A DNA stretch of 41,893 nt from a virus. The stretch is taken from positions 1-41,893 of IMG/VR virus record IMGVR_UViG_3300027806_000011; one strand, written 5' to 3'. Below the pieces are notes generated by a model. The model did not search any database. It was not told the DNA's origin and was given only the letters and a program-made list of their open reading frames with translations. Below are positions 1-5,315 of this stretch, in pieces (the first letter of the stretch is position 1; each line of letters opens with the position of its first letter). A program made the position numbers and the translations under genes.

Positions 1-127
1 ATAGCATAAAGAAACTTCTTAGCCTGCTCTTGGGTTTTGGAAATAACAATGACATTGATGTTTGGATTTTTGACTACGCGGTAGGTCACGTAGTTAATCG
101 TGATGGTCATAGTCTTGGCATGGTTTG
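1..127. repeat. Terminal direct repeat, left copy
   Basis: Bases 1-127 are identical to 41767-41893. An exact 127-base overlap is what an assembler leaves at the ends of a circular or circularly permuted contig. It lies inside the terminase gene, so it is more likely an assembly overlap than a biological terminal repeat. The unique genome length is then 41,766 bases. Confidence 0.95.
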
Positions 128-503
128 GTGGAACATTTACCAAGAGGCGGGATAACCCCGCCGACCCTTTTTCGTATGTCATCGCTGGATGTATCCAACG
201 AGGTTCTTTACCTTCCAACATATCGACCACGTTAAGCATGTGGTCCCATACCTTGGCTCCCAGGTATTTCTCAGAAAACTCTGCAAAGTCAGATAGACCA
301 GACCGAGCTTCATCAGCGAGGTCGGATGTTCTTAACCGAGCGTTATCTATATAGGCAGCGAAGCCTTCAGCTTCGCGCCTCTGGGTGTCATACCAAGAAC
401 GAGAACGACCAATAACTTTTAGGGCATCGGCAATAGTGCGCCCTTGGCGCACCAAGTTGATTAGTTCTTTCCTGGCTTCTTCGGGGGTTAGATTTCTTTC
501 CAA
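1..503 (-). CDS. terL: Terminase large subunit, N-terminal part (gene continues at 41893)
   Basis: Leftward frame that stays open from a stop at 528-530 through position 1 and on, across the circular join, into the gene ending at 40380. I chose the TTG at 501-503 because GGAG lies five bases before it; there is no ATG before the middle of this segment. From that start the whole protein would be about 629 residues. Residues 1-75 hold a helix-turn-helix-like stretch (TIADALKVIGRSRSWYDTQR) like those in small terminase subunits. Residues 125-131 read PPNHAKT, an atypical Walker A loop with Ala where Gly is usual. The protein should drive ATP-powered packaging of DNA into the prohead. The true start is uncertain: the upstream region also has an open frame offset by one base. 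Confidence 0.85.
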   Translation of the reverse strand, partial: MERNLTPEEARKELINLVRQGRTIADALKVIGRSRSWYDTQRREAEGFAAYIDNARLRTSDLADEARSGLSDFAEFSEKYLGAKVWDHMLNVVDMLEGKEPRWIHPAMTYEKGSAGLSRLLVNVPPNHAKTMTITINYVTYRVVKNPNINVIVISKTQEQAKKFLYA

Positions 504-517
504 GTCTTCTCCAGTAG

Positions 518-533
518 CTGTAGGGGTCTACAG
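518..533 (-). promoter_or_regulatory. Hairpin just upstream of the terminase ribosome binding site
   Basis: Perfect 6-bp inverted repeat CTGTAG/CTACAG with a 4-base loop, about six bases upstream of the GGAG that precedes the proposed TTG start. It could tune translation or be part of a leader. A related motif (TAGACCCCTA) recurs near 640. Confidence 0.4.
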
Positions 534-803
534 GGGTATAGACAGAAGTATCCCCACTATATGTTTTTAACCAAGTTAAAGCGGGCGTTAAGCCCGCGTT
601 TACGGCTTCGTGGAACTCAGCCGTTACACTTATATAGGGGTCTAGAGCGTCGGCGTGTTTCAAGGGGCAAATCAAACTTTTTTTCTTGGTATAACAAAAG
701 TCCTGGTCAGAGCTGGTTTTCTGGTGAAAATATTTTTGATGATAGTGGGGGGCGGGCGGGGGGTGGACCTAAAAAACCCTGGGGTCGTCAAGGGCGCGGG
801 CAT
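530..803. other. Intergenic leader before terL
   Basis: About 270 bases between the terminator at 804-826 and terL. It contains a 6-bp GC-rich hairpin (581-597, GCGGGC/GCCCGC) and a G-rich block (747-766) that is C-rich on the leftward transcript. One leftward frame is open from a TTG at 673-675 but is out of frame with terL. I see no convincing sigma-70 promoter. A late promoter or the packaging recognition site next to terL is plausible but unproven. Confidence 0.4.
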
Positions 804-826
804 AAAAAAAGGGGGCAAACGCCCCC
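804..826 (-). terminator. Rho-independent terminator, leftward
   Basis: On the minus strand a 6-bp stem (GGGGGC/GCCCCC, 4-base loop) is followed directly by seven T. It lies downstream of the small leftward gene at 908-1177 and separates it from terL, so terL needs its own promoter. Confidence 0.8.
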
Positions 827-862
827 ATTCTCCCCACAAAAACAGTCGCCCGCACAGGAGAA

Positions 863-893
863 ACCCCTCCCCCACCGTGTGTGAGAGAGGGGT
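863..893 (-). terminator. Possible accessory hairpin downstream of the 908-1177 gene
   Basis: Inverted repeat ACCCCTC/GAGGGGT with a 17-base loop, just past the stop at 908. On the minus strand only a short T run follows, so it is at best a weak terminator before the strong one at 804-826. Confidence 0.3.
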
Positions 894-907
894 GTCCGCT
901 GACTATC

Positions 908-1177
908 CTATAGGGCGATTCGCTTCATTACTACGCGACAAGTAGCGGTGATGATGCTGAACTCCGCGACCCCGCGATTCTCTTCGATGTCATACACAAT
1001 TCCTACGCGACCCTTACCTAGTGGAACTAGGTCACCGATTCGCGCATCCTCAAGCAAGACCAAGTCGCAATCGGGCGCATGGTCGAGAGATGGTATTCCG
1101 TAAGAATGCTTCACCTCTGCGACGTGCGCCTTCAAGTTTACGAGTAGGTCATCGTGTGTCCATGCTGTTGCTGCCAT
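908..1177 (-). CDS. Hypothetical protein, 89 aa, first leftward gene of the divergent region
   Basis: Starts at ATG 1177 with a textbook AAGGAG seven bases upstream; the longer frame to 1348 has no comparable site. The protein is MAATAWTHDDLLVNLKAHVA onward, mixed helix and strand, with a region (DLVPLGKGRVGIVYDIEENR) that looks like a small beta-barrel or SH3-like fold. No family recognised. It has a leftward TTGACA promoter about 50 bases upstream (1228-1257) and is closed off by a terminator at 804-826, so it is a single-gene unit opposite the rightward early operon. That position would suit a regulator or an early host-takeover protein, but nothing in the sequence proves this. Confidence 0.8.
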   Translation of the reverse strand: MAATAWTHDDLLVNLKAHVAEVKHSYGIPSLDHAPDCDLVLLEDARIGDLVPLGKGRVGIVYDIEENRGVAEFSIITATCRVVMKRIAL

Positions 1178-1227
1178 GATTGAACTCCTTGCTAATTCAC
1201 CGAACCCAGCGTTCGGCGATGGAATAC

Positions 1228-1257
1228 AGAATACACGATGAGCCCCACCCCTGTCAA
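1228..1257 (-). promoter_or_regulatory. Leftward sigma-70-type promoter
   Basis: On the minus strand TTGACA (1257-1252), an 18-base spacer, then TATTCT (1233-1228). The perfect -35 and reasonable -10 lie about 50 bases before the start of the 908-1177 gene. Confidence 0.65.
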
Positions 1258-1395
1258 ATCTGGCTGTCTGGCTGAGCGTAAATACGGCGTGTCTAACGTG
1301 ACCCATGGCGTTACACATGACCCGACACACATGGCACATGACATACACGCCACACCCACATCACGCGCCTGTCTACACGCATAGCGTATGTGCTA

Positions 1396-1425
1396 TTGAC
1401 AGCTCGCACGTGCATGGGCTAATCA
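1396..1425 (+). promoter_or_regulatory. Rightward early promoter, sigma-70 type
   Basis: TTGACA at 1396-1401, an 18-base spacer, TAATCA at 1420-1425. It would start transcription near 1432 and so place the first covarying hairpin (1450-1468) close to the 5' end of the early mRNA. It has the same -35 and spacer length as the divergent leftward promoter. The 340 bases between the two start codons hold these promoters, CACATG-like repeats (1310-1350) and no gene. Confidence 0.65.
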
Positions 1426-1441
1426 TTGCGTATACACACAT

Positions 1442-1476
1442 CTCAAGATAGCAGAACGTAGTTCTGCTTATATATG
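1442..1476 (+). repeat. Covarying hairpin element, copy 1
   Basis: CTCAAGAT, then stem AGCAGAAC (1450-1457), loop GTA, stem GTTCTGCT (1461-1468), then TTATATATG. One of four copies in which flanks and the outer stem are conserved while the inner stem changes on both sides together. It sits in the 5' leader of the early operon; a second 5-bp hairpin (1485-1499) follows before the ribosome binding site. Confidence 0.75.
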
Positions 1477-1516
1477 TCGAGCCAGTCGGAAATCCCGACG
1501 GCAGAAAGGAACCACC

Positions 1517-1762
1517 ATGAGAAAAGTAGCAACCGAAACCCTGAACGGTGTCGTGAAGAACGGCACTGTCCACATCTCCAAGGCAGACGACAAGCGCGTC
1601 TTCGCCAAGGTCCGCATCACCACACCAACCGCCAAATCTTCGAAGAAGATTGAGGCAATCCTCAAGGCGATGGGGCAATACCCAAACTTTGACAAGGTTC
1701 TCGCAGCCGTGCTCAAGGTCGAACCAAACGCATACGTAACACTGAAAGGCGGTGCTCGCTAA
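1517..1762 (+). CDS. Hypothetical protein, 81 aa, first early gene
   Basis: Starts at ATG 1517 after AAAGGA. Small basic protein beginning MRKVATETLNGVVKNGTVHI, with several short strands then a Lys-rich helix (SSKKIEAILKAMG). No family recognised. It is the first gene after the early promoter and the 5' hairpin, a position typical of highly expressed early host-takeover proteins, but no function can be read from the sequence. Its stop overlaps the next start (TAATG). An internal 7-bp hairpin with GAA loop lies at 1635-1651. Confidence 0.8.
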   Translation: MRKVATETLNGVVKNGTVHISKADDKRVFAKVRITTPTAKSSKKIEAILKAMGQYPNFDKVLAAVLKVEPNAYVTLKGGAR

Positions 1763-1938
1763 TGAGTAACGACACAGCACTATCTATCTTGCTTGTTTGC
1801 CTATTGGCAATGACGTTCATGATTGGTGCTCTTATGGGCATGATGCGACGCGACACAGAGTGGCGCAGGCATCTCAAGATAGCAGACCAAAGGTCTGCTG
1901 ATATAGACAACCACTGGGAAACGACAATTCGTGGCTAG
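1762..1938 (+). CDS. Small membrane protein, 58 aa
   Basis: ATG 1762 overlaps the previous stop by one base, so translation is probably coupled. Residues 7-28 (LSILLVCLLAMTFMIGALMG) form one hydrophobic membrane segment, followed by a positively charged Arg-rich stretch and a polar tail, predicting an N-out, C-in topology. No family recognised. The second hairpin element lies inside its 3' coding part (codons for residues 38-48), so the RNA element and the protein share sequence. Confidence 0.75.
   Translation: MSNDTALSILLVCLLAMTFMIGALMGMMRRDTEWRRHLKIADQRSADIDNHWETTIRG
1873..1905 (+). repeat. Covarying hairpin element, copy 2
   Basis: CTCAAGAT, then AGCAGACC (1881-1888), loop AAA, GGTCTGCT (1892-1899), then GATATAG. 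The stem differs from copy 1 at an inner pair with the matching change on the other arm. Unlike the other copies it lies inside a coding region. Confidence 0.75.
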
Positions 1939-2017
1939 TGAATCAACCAACCCGACGGAGGTGGTCATCAAATGCGGTGACTGCCTCCGTCCCGAATGTA
2001 AAGGATGTGAGTACTGA
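1931..2017 (+). CDS. Micro-protein with two CxxC pairs, 28 aa
   Basis: Frame from GTG 1931 to TGA 2015-2017, overlapping the neighbours on both sides (8 bases with the gene before, TGATG with the gene after). The second half reads KCGDCLRPECKGCEY, two CxxC pairs that could hold one zinc ion. The tight overlaps and the cysteine pattern argue for a real gene, but the start is GTG with only a weak GGGA upstream. No family recognised. Confidence 0.5.
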   Translation: MASESTNPTEVVIKCGDCLRPECKGCEY

Positions 2018-2361
2018 TGGAACGCAATTGGTGGGAGATTCCCGCTGTCAAATCAATGAGCGACGTAGTCGCTGAGCAATTCGCAAATGACTGGCTATTG
2101 GTCGTTGAAAACGACCATGAAATGTGGACTCAACTAGTTGACGATGTCAAAGAGTTGGACTGCAACCAAGTAGCGGTGACCGCATACCTGCGCGAAGAGT
2201 GGGATGTACTCATCGACCAAATGGAAACGCAAGTTTCCAAGATTTCTGACGTGGCTGGATTACTGCTACGCCAGATGCTCGTGATGGGCGACCGCCCATT
2301 CGAGTTGATTGCTAATCATGTGATTAGCACTGTCAAAGAAATGGAGGCACACAATGCCTAA
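2017..2361 (+). CDS. Hypothetical acidic helical protein, 114 aa
   Basis: ATG 2017 with GGATG upstream and a one-base overlap with the previous stop. Strongly acidic, Trp-rich at the N-terminus (MERNWWEIPAVK), and mostly helical (VAEQFANDWLLVVENDHEMW, then a long helix to the C-terminus). No family recognised; acidic helical early phage proteins often bind host proteins or mimic DNA, but that is only a class resemblance. The coding region holds four perfect short hairpins (2099-2117, 2222-2239, 2284-2299, 2311-2328). Confidence 0.8.
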   Translation: MERNWWEIPAVKSMSDVVAEQFANDWLLVVENDHEMWTQLVDDVKELDCNQVAVTAYLREEWDVLIDQMETQVSKISDVAGLLLRQMLVMGDRPFELIANHVISTVKEMEAHNA

Positions 2362-2572
2362 GTACCTGGTATGGCAAGAACGCTCGTTCAGTTTCTACCA
2401 AGAGGTAGAAGCACCGAGCCGAGGTGAAGCAATCAACATCGCCGAAGAGCGTGGCGAATGGGAGCGCGACGACTCTCAGTCCGACATCGTGTACCACTAC
2501 GAGGTCGAACTCGTACCTAACCAACCTGAGGTCGATGACCTCATCAAATCAGAGGAGGAAAACAATGGGTAA
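2354..2572 (+). CDS. Hypothetical protein, 72 aa
   Basis: ATG 2354 overlaps the previous gene by eight bases and is preceded by GGAGG. It begins MPKYLVWQERSFSFYQEVEA, a strand-strand-helix start that continues with EAINIAEERGEW, then a strand and an acidic tail (EVDDLIKSEEENNG). This pattern is common in small phage proteins of unknown role; no family can be named. Hairpins at 2393-2410 and 2527-2543. Confidence 0.78.
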   Translation: MPKYLVWQERSFSFYQEVEAPSRGEAINIAEERGEWERDDSQSDIVYHYEVELVPNQPEVDDLIKSEEENNG

Positions 2573-2852
2573 CAACATGTCGCAAGACCTAGCAGAGAAT
2601 GTCATAGACATTCGGCAATCAATCACCATCCAGTTGCGAAGCAACCACTATCCACCAGTACCACTATCCATGGTGGAACCATGCATCGAGGCAATCTATG
2701 CGGTATCAGAAGGCGATACGCAGAGAGCAATCCAACTACCCGACGGCGTAACGTGGCGTGGCTCAGTGACAGCGCCTGCGTATGCGATAGTCGAAGGGCA
2801 TCATCTTGGACCATGGTGTTCATACGATGATAGCGACCACGATGACTACTAA
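2565..2852 (+). CDS. Hypothetical protein, 95 aa
   Basis: I chose ATG 2565 over the longer frame from 2424 because GAGGAGG lies just upstream and the overlap with the previous stop is small. Residues 5-35 form a helix, 36-60 another (MVEPCIEAIYAVSEGDTQRA), followed by a strand-rich part and an Asp/His-rich C-terminus (SYDDSDHDDY) that could bind metal. No family recognised. Hairpins at 2597-2613 and 2669-2683. Confidence 0.78.
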   Translation: MGNNMSQDLAENVIDIRQSITIQLRSNHYPPVPLSMVEPCIEAIYAVSEGDTQRAIQLPDGVTWRGSVTAPAYAIVEGHHLGPWCSYDDSDHDDY

Positions 2853-3027
2853 ACACATCATGGACATGACGCAGGCTGAGCTCGCGCAGATAACCTGCTT
2901 CGGGTACGAGGGACATCCCTGTTCAAATCCAATGGATGAATATGGCTGTCGCAATTCCATGAAAGATAACGAGGCATTCTGTGCAGAATGCTGCGCCGAT
3001 ACTACCGATGGCATGTGCTGCGGGTAG
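2842..3027 (+). CDS. Cysteine-rich small protein, about 61 aa
   Basis: The frame ends at 3027. The start is uncertain: ATG 2806, 2827, 2842 or 2860 are possible and none has a strong ribosome binding site; 2842 overlaps the gene before by 11 bases. The conserved-looking part has seven cysteines (CFGYEGHPC, YGC, FCAECC, MCC), probably a zinc-binding fold. No family recognised. It is followed directly by hairpin element copy 3, and carries a 7-bp hairpin at 2974-2991. Confidence 0.65.
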   Translation: MTTKHIMDMTQAELAQITCFGYEGHPCSNPMDEYGCRNSMKDNEAFCAECCADTTDGMCCG

Positions 3028-3032
3028 TGCGT

Positions 3033-3068
3033 ATCAAGATAGCACATCAAAGATGTGCTTTATATATG
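3033..3068 (+). repeat. Covarying hairpin element, copy 3
   Basis: ATCAAGAT, then AGCACATC (3041-3048), loop AAA, GATGTGCT (3052-3059), then TTATATATGG. It sits in the gap between a stop codon and the ribosome binding site of the next gene. Confidence 0.8.
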
Positions 3069-3093
3069 GCAACCAACCGAAAGGAGCAACACC

Positions 3094-3465
3094 ATGAAAC
3101 TCAAGGCACTCAACGACAACTCAATAGATATCAACGGAACCTCATTACAAGGCTACATCACGATGACCCGACGCTCACTCAACAAGGCGTTCGGTATCGT
3201 CGAGCGCAATGAGTACGCCGACAAGGTCCAGTATCAATGGCTACTTCAGTTCGAAGTATCAGGACATCCCGATGTCATCGCAGACATCTACGATTACAAG
3301 GAGTACCAAGACATTGACCTCGATGCTGTGCATCGATGGCACATCGGTGGCAACTCACCACTGGCTGTTGCCTGTGTCTACGCAGCACTCAACAATCGTG
3401 GCGCACTGACCATAGTGCCAGACGATTTCATCTCATACGACAAGGTATTTGTTACAAACAAATAA
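3094..3465 (+). CDS. Hypothetical protein, 123 aa
   Basis: Starts at ATG 3094 with AAAGGAG upstream; the longer frame from 3055 would begin inside the hairpin element. The protein starts MKLKALNDNSIDINGTSLQG and alternates short strands and helices; it is acidic in the middle (ADIYDYKEYQDIDLDAVHRW). No family recognised. It opens the second segment of the early operon after hairpin element 3 and is followed, 14 bases later, by the GP88 gene, with which it is probably co-translated. Confidence 0.8.
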   Translation: MKLKALNDNSIDINGTSLQGYITMTRRSLNKAFGIVERNEYADKVQYQWLLQFEVSGHPDVIADIYDYKEYQDIDLDAVHRWHIGGNSPLAVACVYAALNNRGALTIVPDDFISYDKVFVTNK

Positions 3466-3479
3466 CGAAAGGAGAAGCA

Positions 3480-4187
3480 ATGCCCAAACTCAAACGGTCT
3501 AATGACCGCAAGGTAACCAACATGGCAACACCGAATGGCAAGCGGTCAGCGCTAGCCAATACGTTCGGTCTGCCTAGTGGTAAGCAGTACTCATGTCCCT
3601 ACGCAACCAGCATCTGCGAGAAGATTTGCTACGCAGGTAAACTGGAAAAGATGTACACCTCGGTTCGTGAAGTGTTACTTCACAACTGGAATGCGTTACG
3701 CAACGCCGACAAGTACGACATGTGGGCAATGCTTGACACCATGATTCTCGATTTCAAATCAGACTGTGACACCAAAGGTGTCAAGAAATTGTTCCGCATC
3801 CACTGGGATGGTGACTTCTTCAATGCCGATTACATCTGGGCGTGGAAGGTAGTCATCGAGAACAACACCGACACTCAGTTCTGGGTGTACACACGCAACC
3901 CTGACGCAGCTCGTGCGTTACGTGACATTCCCAATCTCTCGCTGTATTACTCTGCAGATGCAGAGAACTGGGAATTTGCACCGCAAGGTGTGAAGATTGC
4001 ATACCTTGGTGACACCTTCGGTGCTGCCAAGCAAGCAATGCTAGCCATGACAGGCAAGCCAGGTGCTTCCTGTCCCGAACAACTCAAGCGCATCCCACTC
4101 ATCTCCGAAAAGGGTGGAGCCTGTGCGGTATGCCGTCTATGTATAGACGGTAAGTCCGACATCCGATTCAGTATCAGCAAACGATAG
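3480..4187 (+). CDS. GP88-like phage protein, 235 aa
   Basis: ATG 3480 with AAAGGAG upstream. The protein shows the pattern of the mycobacteriophage gene-product-88 family: a Ser/Asn-rich start, FGLPSG, then CPYATSICEKICYAG with four clustered cysteines near residues 38-51, a conserved helix with Asn (HNWNALRNADKY), FRIHWDGDFFNADYIWAW, a strand with YTRNP, and a final cysteine cluster (CAVCRLC). The cysteines could hold iron-sulfur or zinc. The family's biochemical role is unknown to me. It is common in phages of Actinobacteria, which fits the WhiB gene elsewhere in this genome. Hairpins at 3667-3683, 3767-3783, 3950-3965 and 4133-4150 lie within it. Confidence 0.75.
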   Translation: MPKLKRSNDRKVTNMATPNGKRSALANTFGLPSGKQYSCPYATSICEKICYAGKLEKMYTSVREVLLHNWNALRNADKYDMWAMLDTMILDFKSDCDTKGVKKLFRIHWDGDFFNADYIWAWKVVIENNTDTQFWVYTRNPDAARALRDIPNLSLYYSADAENWEFAPQGVKIAYLGDTFGAAKQAMLAMTGKPGASCPEQLKRIPLISEKGGACAVCRLCIDGKSDIRFSISKR

Positions 4188-4195
4188 GAGCAAAC

Positions 4196-4501
4196 ATGGA
4201 ACCATCATTTCGAATAGCACAAGTAGAAACTCTACTTACCTCATACACAGACGCAGTACATCGCAGTGGCATGGGCGACCTTGCCATATGGCAAAGCCTC
4301 GACTCTATCTATACACGACCAGACAACTACGAACTAGTGCTCACGTCCACACGTGAAGAAGCCTTTGACCGTATGGTCAAGGACAACTGGCACGTATATA
4401 TGGGCGACCACTTCTTCGGCATCGACTATGAAACTGTCGATGAAGAAGTACTGAAGTACCTAGTCGACAACCAACTCGTCACTCGCGTAGACGAATCTTG
4501 A
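4196..4501 (+). CDS. Hypothetical protein, 101 aa
   Basis: ATG 4196, with TAGGAGC between it and the previous stop. The protein begins MEPSFRIAQVETLLTSYTDA and looks helical with a Tyr/Asp-rich second half (DHFFGIDYETVDEEVLKYL). No family recognised. Its stop codon is formed inside hairpin element copy 4, so the end of the gene and the RNA element overlap. Internal hairpins at 4221-4237 and 4341-4356. Confidence 0.78.
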   Translation: MEPSFRIAQVETLLTSYTDAVHRSGMGDLAIWQSLDSIYTRPDNYELVLTSTREEAFDRMVKDNWHVYMGDHFFGIDYETVDEEVLKYLVDNQLVTRVDES

Positions 4502-4532
4502 TAGCACATCAAAGATGTGCTTTATATATAGG
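4495..4532 (+). repeat. Covarying hairpin element, copy 4
   Basis: ATCTTGAT, then AGCACATC (4503-4510), loop AAA, GATGTGCT (4514-4521), then TTATATATAGG. Here the left flank makes TTGATA, 18 bases before TTATAT, so this copy alone also resembles a sigma-70 promoter with the inverted repeat between the two boxes. Confidence 0.8.
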
Positions 4533-4562
4533 AAGCAAGACCCAACCAAAGGAGGCAACACA

Positions 4563-5015
4563 ATGGAAACAATCACAGAAGCAACCGAGTCACCCAAGGT
4601 ATTGGTTGACGAAATCAAGGAACAAATAGCAACACTCGAAGCACAGGTCAACACACTGCGTGACTCACTCTACCGAGAGCGAGCTCATGTACGTGACCTC
4701 TTCACTGCAATCAACGATGACATCGAGTCCAATGATTGGAACGAAGAGGACACGATTACACTCAAGGAAGTCAGCGACTACCTTGAAGCAGCGTTCTCTA
4801 GTCAACTCGTATTCACTAAAGAATACGAAGCGTTTGTTGAGTTCACTGTCAAGACCACCGTCAAGTACAGGTCAGAGAATGCAGAATCTGCACAAGAAAT
4901 TGCCGACTCTATCGGGCTGGACATGGATGACAGTGATGTCAACTACGATGGCGAGGCAGAAGTCAGCGAGTTCTGGGTTGAAAGCACACGAGTCCTATCC
5001 GTAGAAGAACAATAG
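4563..5015 (+). CDS. Hypothetical coiled-coil protein, 150 aa
   Basis: ATG 4563, preceded by AAAGGAGG; the longer frame from 4515 starts in the hairpin. Residues 10-48 (VDEIKEQIATLEAQVNTLRD and on) have heptad spacing of a coiled coil. The rest is acidic, with a strand region (YEAFVEFTVKTTVKYRS) and an Asp-rich stretch (GLDMDDSDVNYDGEAE) that could bind calcium. No family recognised. It lies first after hairpin element 4. An 8-bp hairpin is at 4807-4828. Confidence 0.78.
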   Translation: METITEATESPKVLVDEIKEQIATLEAQVNTLRDSLYRERAHVRDLFTAINDDIESNDWNEEDTITLKEVSDYLEAAFSSQLVFTKEYEAFVEFTVKTTVKYRSENAESAQEIADSIGLDMDDSDVNYDGEAEVSEFWVESTRVLSVEEQ

Positions 5016-5026
5016 AAAGGAAGCAC

Positions 5027-5275
5027 ATGACAACCGACACAATCAAGTCAACACCCAAGCGAGGTGACCGTTGCGCCAATGGTGCAACCATCCTCGATAT
5101 CAAGAAAACTACAGGCGATGGATGGATAGTCCTCTGCCTCTTCCCCGAATCCCAGTACCACCCATTCGTAACATGGTGGGCGTTCTGGTCTGAAACAGGC
5201 GAGCTCCGCACACTAATGGGTCATTACCATGACCAACTTTCCCAGGCAGTTGTTGACTTCGACAACCGCATATGA
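5027..5275 (+). CDS. Hypothetical protein, 82 aa
   Basis: ATG 5027 with AAAGGAAG upstream and an 11-base gap from the previous gene. Strand-rich: a basic GDRCANGATILDIKKTTGDG hairpin-like start, then WIVLCLFPESQYHPFVTWWA, resembling small beta-barrel proteins, and a short C-terminal helix. No family recognised. A hairpin with one G-U pair lies at 5070-5088. Confidence 0.75.
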   Translation: MTTDTIKSTPKRGDRCANGATILDIKKTTGDGWIVLCLFPESQYHPFVTWWAFWSETGELRTLMGHYHDQLSQAVVDFDNRI

Positions 5276-5315
5276 GATACTCTCTCCCAACCAACCAACT
5301 AACGAAAGGAAACAC

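Noticed and set aside
561-945. Rightward ORFs at 561-884 and 655-945
   Set aside because: They cross a terminator and GC-rich intergenic DNA, have no ribosome site and read as low-complexity Gly/Pro/Lys.
1373-1780. Leftward ORFs opposite the first early gene (1373-1780, 1468-1716)
   Set aside because: Antisense to a gene with its own promoter and good ribosome site; composition not protein-like.
2915-2935. GTTCAAATCC resembling a tRNA T-arm
   Set aside because: No T-stem pairing, no anticodon arm or acceptor stem around it, and it lies in a coding frame. I found no tRNA gene in the window.
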